DNA from: Scenedesmus sp. ARA3
Lineage: Eukaryota > Chlorophyta > Chlorophyceae > Sphaeropleales > Scenedesmaceae
Length of the DNA stretch: 43,438 bases
NCBI GenBank assembly: GCA_004335835.1
Contig: RWJK01001500.1
Location: 1-43,438 of the forward strand
Direction of reading: 5' to 3'
A program made the translations under genes and the position numbers. Numbering within the stretch: the stretch's first letter is position 1; each line of letters starts with the position of its first letter. The notes beneath the pieces were generated by a model, which made no database searches, had not been told where the DNA came from, and saw nothing but the letters and a program-made list of their open reading frames with translations. Of this stretch, positions 29,717 to 43,438 are shown piece after piece.

Positions 29717-32700
29717 GCAGGGACCCGAGTGTAGGTCACACCAGTATCAGAGTGCCAATGCTGCAGCTGCACACATGAAGCATGCGACATAATGACGGAA
29801 GCATGTTGTCCCCAGGAGTTTTGCTTGCAAGGCAGGCTACCCAGAGTTGCAGCCGGCAGCAAAGTGCCCTGCATCAATGCCCAGCATGCGCTGGCAAGTC
29901 CAACAAGACATGAGCATGTTGCGCGGGCGCTGCAAGCAAAGCAGGCTCGCACATATCATGCCAGCATCTGTCATTCCCGCACCACCAGCAGCTGCTGCCG
30001 CACCTGTGCTGTGATGTACAGGATGTCGCCGACCTTGGTTGACGCGGCAAAGGTGACGCTGTCCATGCCGGCCGTCAACAGGTGCGTTCCACGCAGGCGC
30101 GAGGCGCTGATGTAGGCGCACTGCTCCATCCAGCTCATGACCTGCGGTGTTATGTGTGGGGGTTTAGCGGCAGTGCAGGGTGAGCCCCAGGATGTAGGCA
30201 CCCTGAGCAAGCAGGACGTGCTGTTGTGAGCGCACTGCTCCATCCAGCTCATCACCTGCAATGGGATGTTCATGTGTCAGAGTAAGTTGAGCAGCAGGTG
30301 GGGGTCCTCTCAGTTTTCTGGCAGCCTCGTTAATGCTGACAGACATGTGCAACAGCTGCGAATTGAGGGTATGCGAGTAGCAGACAACTTGCCTCCCTTT
30401 GGCCACATCACATGCTTTGTATTACTGATATGGTAACCTCCAGTCCTGTCGCATCCTCACCTGCCCACCAAAGGTAATGCCCAGCGTGTTGGCGTGCTGC
30501 GGCAGCACCGACTGCGTCATGTACGCTGTGGTGGCACTCGGAGGCACCCGCCGCCTCACACCAGAATCAGATACAACCAGCCTCCCCCGCTGCTGCCGCT
30601 GCCGCTGCGCCTCCTCCTCTTGCTGCTGCTGCTGGCCCGCTGCTGCTTCCATGGCTGCCACTGCTGCTGCTATGGCTGCTGCTGCGTCTGTGGTAGGGTT
30701 TGGTGGGGTGGGGTTTTGGCTGCTGGTGGTGAAGCTAGCTGCTGGGGAGTAGCGCGTGAGCGAGAGTGAGGGCGGCAGGGTGGGGCAGCCCTCCCTGTGA
30801 TGTGACAGCAGCAGCAGCGGCAGCAGCAGCAGCAGCAGCAGCAGCTTCAGGCCAAAAGCAATGCATTTTTAGTCTGCAGCAGGACACGCCCGTGAGGGCA
30901 GTGCAACAGCAGCACGCTGCATCTACAGCTGCGTCGTGCATGTGCCGCACACATGGTGTTAGCGATCAAATCTTCAGCCATGTATGGAGCATCGCAACAC
31001 AGCATCAGCCCCTGGCTGCATCCAATGGGCGCACGGCCATTGGTATTGCCTTTGCAGCTGCCTCATATTCTGTCAAAGCAGCCCCAGTGTATTGTATGTC
31101 GCACCACCTCCACTCACCTATGTGTGATGGGCTGCAGCCTGCAAGCAGCTGCTGCTGCCGCGCGCTGAGGGTCAGCTGCCGCGGCCTGCCGTGCCGCCAG
31201 CCGCTGCTGCCGCCTTGCATCGGCCTGAATGTGGATGCGCCTGTGCTCGCTGCTGGTGGGCAGCACGCGAGGCAGCCCCTGCTTTGGCTGCTGCTGCTGC
31301 TGCTGCTGCGACGATGGAAGCGCCTTATCCTGCTGCTGCTGCTGCAGTCGTGCTTTGCTTTTGAGCGACACAAAGGTGAGGTATGCACTGCAGCAGTGGC
31401 GCCGCGCGCCTGTTCGCATGTTCTCTGCCTCCACTTTCACCCCCACCTCCATGCTGCTGCTGAAGGTGCGGTTGACCATGGCTGCAATGATGACCACGTC
31501 CCCACGCCGGCACGGCCTGCATGTGCATATGACAGCTGCGGTCAAAGCTGGTCAAAGTTGGTCAATATTGCTCAAAGTTGGCCAAATTGGCACCGGACTC
31601 ACAACAAGACATGCTGAAAGGAGCCTGGGTGGAGCACGCAGTGTAGGAGGATGAGAAGAGTGCGACAGAGGCCAAGCGATGCACACCACCTGCATGCGTG
31701 CTGCTGTGGATGCAAACACGTGTGTTGCAGGCACGGCTGCACCACACTGCTGCAGCTTGAGATACTGAGCTCAGGGGCTTCAGTGTGTTGCATGTCGCTG
31801 AGCGCCGCATGTTGTCGTGTGATGTGCTGCCCAATACCACTGCTGTTTGATGACTGGCGCTGGCTGGAACTGCTCACTTGCACAAGTGCACTGCACTCAT
31901 TTGCTGCAGATGCTCACTGTTGTCAGCTGCTCACTATTTTAAGTACTGCAGCGGCCGCTGTCCTCAGCCGCTCACCTGAAGAAGTGCACTGCGTCCACGC
32001 TGATGGTCACGCAGGGACCGCGCGCAAGCGTCTTGGCCGACAGCCCAGCACACACATCGATCCAGCTCAGCACCTGCCGACCACCAGCAGCAAACAGTAG
32101 CAGCAGCATCAGACAGCTGCCGACAGCAGCAGAAGTCACAGACGGCAGTTGCGTGTTCGCAACCACTGTCTGTAACGCTGTAGAATTTCGGCATGCAGGA
32201 CGCACATAAGTGCTACTGCTGCCACTGCCGGGCTATATGTCCACTGGCCATCATCATTCAACACCGGCCAACAAAAGCATGATCGCTGACGCGCAGCCAT
32301 GCAGCGCTGCCGCCACTACAACTGCACACTATCTTGTCAGCGGCCCTGCACCCACCTGGCCGCCAAAGCAGATGCCCTACTGCTGCTGCTGTCACATCAC
32401 AGGGAGGGCTGCCCCACCCTGCCACCCTCACTCTCACTCACGCGCTACTCCCCAGCAGCCAGCTTCAGCACAGGCAGCCAAAACCCCACCCCGCCAAACC
32501 CCACCACAGACCCAGCAGCAGCGATAGCAGCAGCAGTAGCAGCCATAAAGGCAACAGCAGGCGAGCAGCAGCAGCAGCAGCAGCAGCAGATGTATCGCGG
32601 TTGTTTAAGGCCAGGCAGCACTGCTGTCGCCATGTGTAATGAGACTTGCCAGCTGCCTGCACTCACCTGGCCGCCAAAGCAGATGCCAAGCGCATCAACC

Positions 32701-33302
32701 TCTGTCGGCGCCACAATCTGGTGCATCACAATGCGAGTGGCGTCCATGGGCACGCTTTCTGGCAGCAGCGGTGCCAGGGGTACAGCTGGTACTGCTGCTG
32801 CAGCAGCAGCTGCTGCTGCTGCTGCTGCATCAGGGCTTGCTGCAGCTGCAGCTGGACTGGCAGTGGATGCTGGGTTGTCATGGCTGTGAGCGCCTGTGGC
32901 TGTGCCTGCGGGCTGTGCTGCTGCTGCAGCTGCATCACAACCTGGGTTCACTCAAAAATAACAGCGGTGGAACAAAAGGTTGCATAGAGTAGTGGGGCAT
33001 GCTGCATCATAGTTGGGCTGCATGTGTTGAACCCATGCAACCAAGGGCTGGGAGAATTTGTGCATGTTCTGGCAGTATCACCACAGCTGGACGCACTGCC
33101 AACTGCACGTCTGGAGATATCTAAAGAGCATGGTTGCTGTAGACACATCCGACGTGCCCTGCTCGAACCTACTTGTCTTGCCCTCTGTGGTGCTACTGCT
33201 GGCAACATCAGCACTTGTGCTGCTGCATAGATGCTGCTCTATCTCCGCAAGCCGCTGCTTGAGGCTGCGTAGCTCGAGCAGCAACTCTTCGTTGCTTGTC
33301 AT
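28800..33302 (-). CDS. Double-hotdog acyl-CoA thioesterase (BFIT/ACOT11-12 type, no START domain)
   Basis: Nine exons: 33173-33302, 32667-32929, 31976-32073, 31118-31516, 30461-30734, 30004-30141, 29586-29672, 29254-29355, 28800-28979; phases agree, 556 residues. It starts with a coiled coil (EELLLELRSLKQRLAEIEQH) and a low-complexity linker. Hotdog 1: ATRIVMHQIVAPTEVDALGI, CFGGQVLSWIDVCAGLSAKT, VTISVDAVHFF, NRTFSSSMEVGVKVEAENM. Hotdog 2: MTQSVLPQHANTLGITFGGQ, VMSWMEQCAYISASRLRGTH, MDSVTFAASTKVGDILYITA, QVSAIFGASLEVMISVFGE. GGQ followed by W(I/M)(D/E) at each helix matches BFIT-family enzymes, which hydrolyse long-chain acyl-CoA to fatty acid and CoA. A Gln-rich basic linker separates the domains. 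The mammalian lipid-binding START domain is absent; the protein ends in a Gln-rich coiled coil. Compartment unknown. Confidence 0.93.
29674..29716 (-). repeat. CTG tract (sense strand) before thioesterase exon 7
   Basis: CAG units on the plus strand, so CTG in the gene sense, end directly at the CTGCAG acceptor of exon 29586-29672. A comparable shorter tract at about 29360-29392 precedes exon 29254-29355, and a mid-intron tract lies at about 29477-29508. Confidence 0.85.
30229..30256 (-). repeat. Copy of the 5' edge of thioesterase exon 6
   Basis: Minus strand: GCAG|GTGATGAGCTGGATGG with the VMSWMEQCA reading recurs about 115 bases upstream of the true exon start at 30141. It has an acceptor but no continuing hotdog sequence. 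Confidence 0.75.
30620..30818 (-). repeat. Right-hand-transcribed arm of a ~200-bp inverted repeat (exon 5 and its acceptor)
   Basis: This arm covers the 5' part of thioesterase exon 5, its acceptor at 30735 and upstream intron sequence with a triplet tract. Its reverse complement is found at about 32380-32585. Shared blocks include TGTCACATCACAGGGAGGGC and CCAAAACCCCACCCC. Similarity is roughly 85-90 percent by eye. Confidence 0.85.
32356..32376 (-). repeat. Copy of the 3' edge of thioesterase exon 2, with donor
   Basis: Minus strand GGCATCTGCTTTGGCGGCCAG followed by GTGGGT repeats the true exon end at 32667 (followed by GTGAGT). It encodes GICFGGQ and lies about 310 bases further into the intron. 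Confidence 0.75.
32380..32585 (+). repeat. Inverted copy of the thioesterase exon 5 region inside intron 2
   Basis: This stretch is the reverse complement of about 30620-30818. On the plus strand it therefore reads like the gene's own exon 5 start (FSTGSQNPTPPNPTTD). In the pre-mRNA the two arms could pair across a 1.6-kb loop that contains exons 3 and 4. Confidence 0.85.
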
Positions 33303-33615
33303 CGGTGTTCAACACATGATCTGCTGCTGTCGTGTTGCCACGGACACAGGCATTTCGATACCGGGCCGGTGCGACTCTTTTGTGTTGCACCCGTACGTGA
33401 CTTCAGCCCCATTTAACGAGAATGTAAAAGCTTTCATGACTGCTTTCATTCGGCATTGTGTGTTGCTTAGGGTTTGAAACGGCGGTACAGAGGGAAGATG
33501 ACAGGGTGACACTGCACACATCAGACCGCCCTGTTTCTCCACTGCTAGCTGTGATCTTGTAACTCAAAAGACATTGTGAGAGCACCGGCCGTGTAGTGTG
33601 GTTTGACATGCGGTC
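33303..33615. promoter_or_regulatory. Short divergent intergenic region between thioesterase and beta-mannosidase
   Basis: Only 313 bases separate the two divergent start codons, so the promoters and both 5' UTRs share this segment. No TATA box was recognised. Bidirectional transcription is inferred from orientation and spacing. Confidence 0.5.
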
Positions 33616-43196
<9,581 letters not shown>

Positions 43197-43438
43197 TCAA
43201 GGCCACCGCATGCTTTATTGTGTGTGTCGCCATACACATGCAACGCTTTTGGTGTGATGCTTGCATGCACATATGCAAGCATGCAGCGGGGGTTTCATGG
43301 GCTTGCATGTACTAGTTGTGGCTGTGGTTTTGGTGAGTACATGACTTTACCATTACTGGGTCCCCCTACCACTGCTGTGTGTGCCATGCACAATGGTGAA
43401 GCTGCAGCTGACCTCACCCAAGGCTGCTCGCGCTCACG
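43197..43438 (+). other. 3' flank of beta-mannosidase
   Basis: Sequence after the TGA at 43196. No TGTAA pentamer and no further exon is visible before the window ends. Confidence 0.5.

Overview
The window is nuclear DNA of a green alga (core Chlorophyta, probably a chlorophycean). This is inferred from intron-dense genes with GT-AG introns ending mostly in GCAG, TGTAA-type polyadenylation pentamers, very abundant CAG/CTG triplet tracts, poly-Ala/Gln/Ser runs in proteins, and an animal/alga-like gene set (lysosomal-type GH2 beta-mannosidase, BFIT-type acyl-CoA thioesterase, WSCD-like sulfotransferase, S9A oligopeptidase). The standard genetic code fits. No prokaryotic operon, RNA gene, CRISPR array or recognisable transposon was found.

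Layout: (1) 1-289 (+), one exon of an unrecognised gene cut by the window edge. (2) 713-7802 (-), a TPR-like helical-repeat protein in about 12 exons. (3) 8528-10764 (-), a nuclear FCP1/SCP-type phosphatase, 3 exons. (4) 11879-14081 (-), a membrane-anchored or secreted sulfotransferase, 5 exons. (5) 14602-16525 (+), a Tim17/22/23-fold protein resembling complex I subunit B14.7/NDUFA11, 5 exons. (6) 17000-23586 (+), oligopeptidase B with a signal peptide, 14 exons, one running into an assembly gap. (7) 24590-27451 (-), an intronless ankyrin/multi-spanning membrane protein. (8) 28800-33302 (-), a double-hotdog acyl-CoA thioesterase, 9 exons. (9) 33616-43196 (+), a secreted GH2 beta-mannosidase, 16 or 17 exons. 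The exon models were built by hand. In each multi-exon model the intron phases agree at every junction and the total length is a multiple of three, except across the assembly gap in gene 6.

The genes do not form an obvious pathway; they look like a normal gene-dense stretch. Two pairs are divergent across short spacers (4/5 and 8/9) and 6/7 are convergent, sharing a 1-kb 3' region.

The unusual content is structural. First, four genes (2, 6, 8, 9) carry more than 20 partial, diverged copies of their own exon edges in the neighbouring intron, each with its splice site: 5'-edge copies lie upstream of the parent exon and 3'-edge copies downstream. Second, triplet tracts follow the sense strand: CAG in exons, CTG abutting 3' splice sites. 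Third, a roughly 200-bp inverted repeat inside the thioesterase gene brackets two of its exons. Fourth, the ankyrin gene's probable poly(A) site is four head-to-tail TGTAA pentamers.
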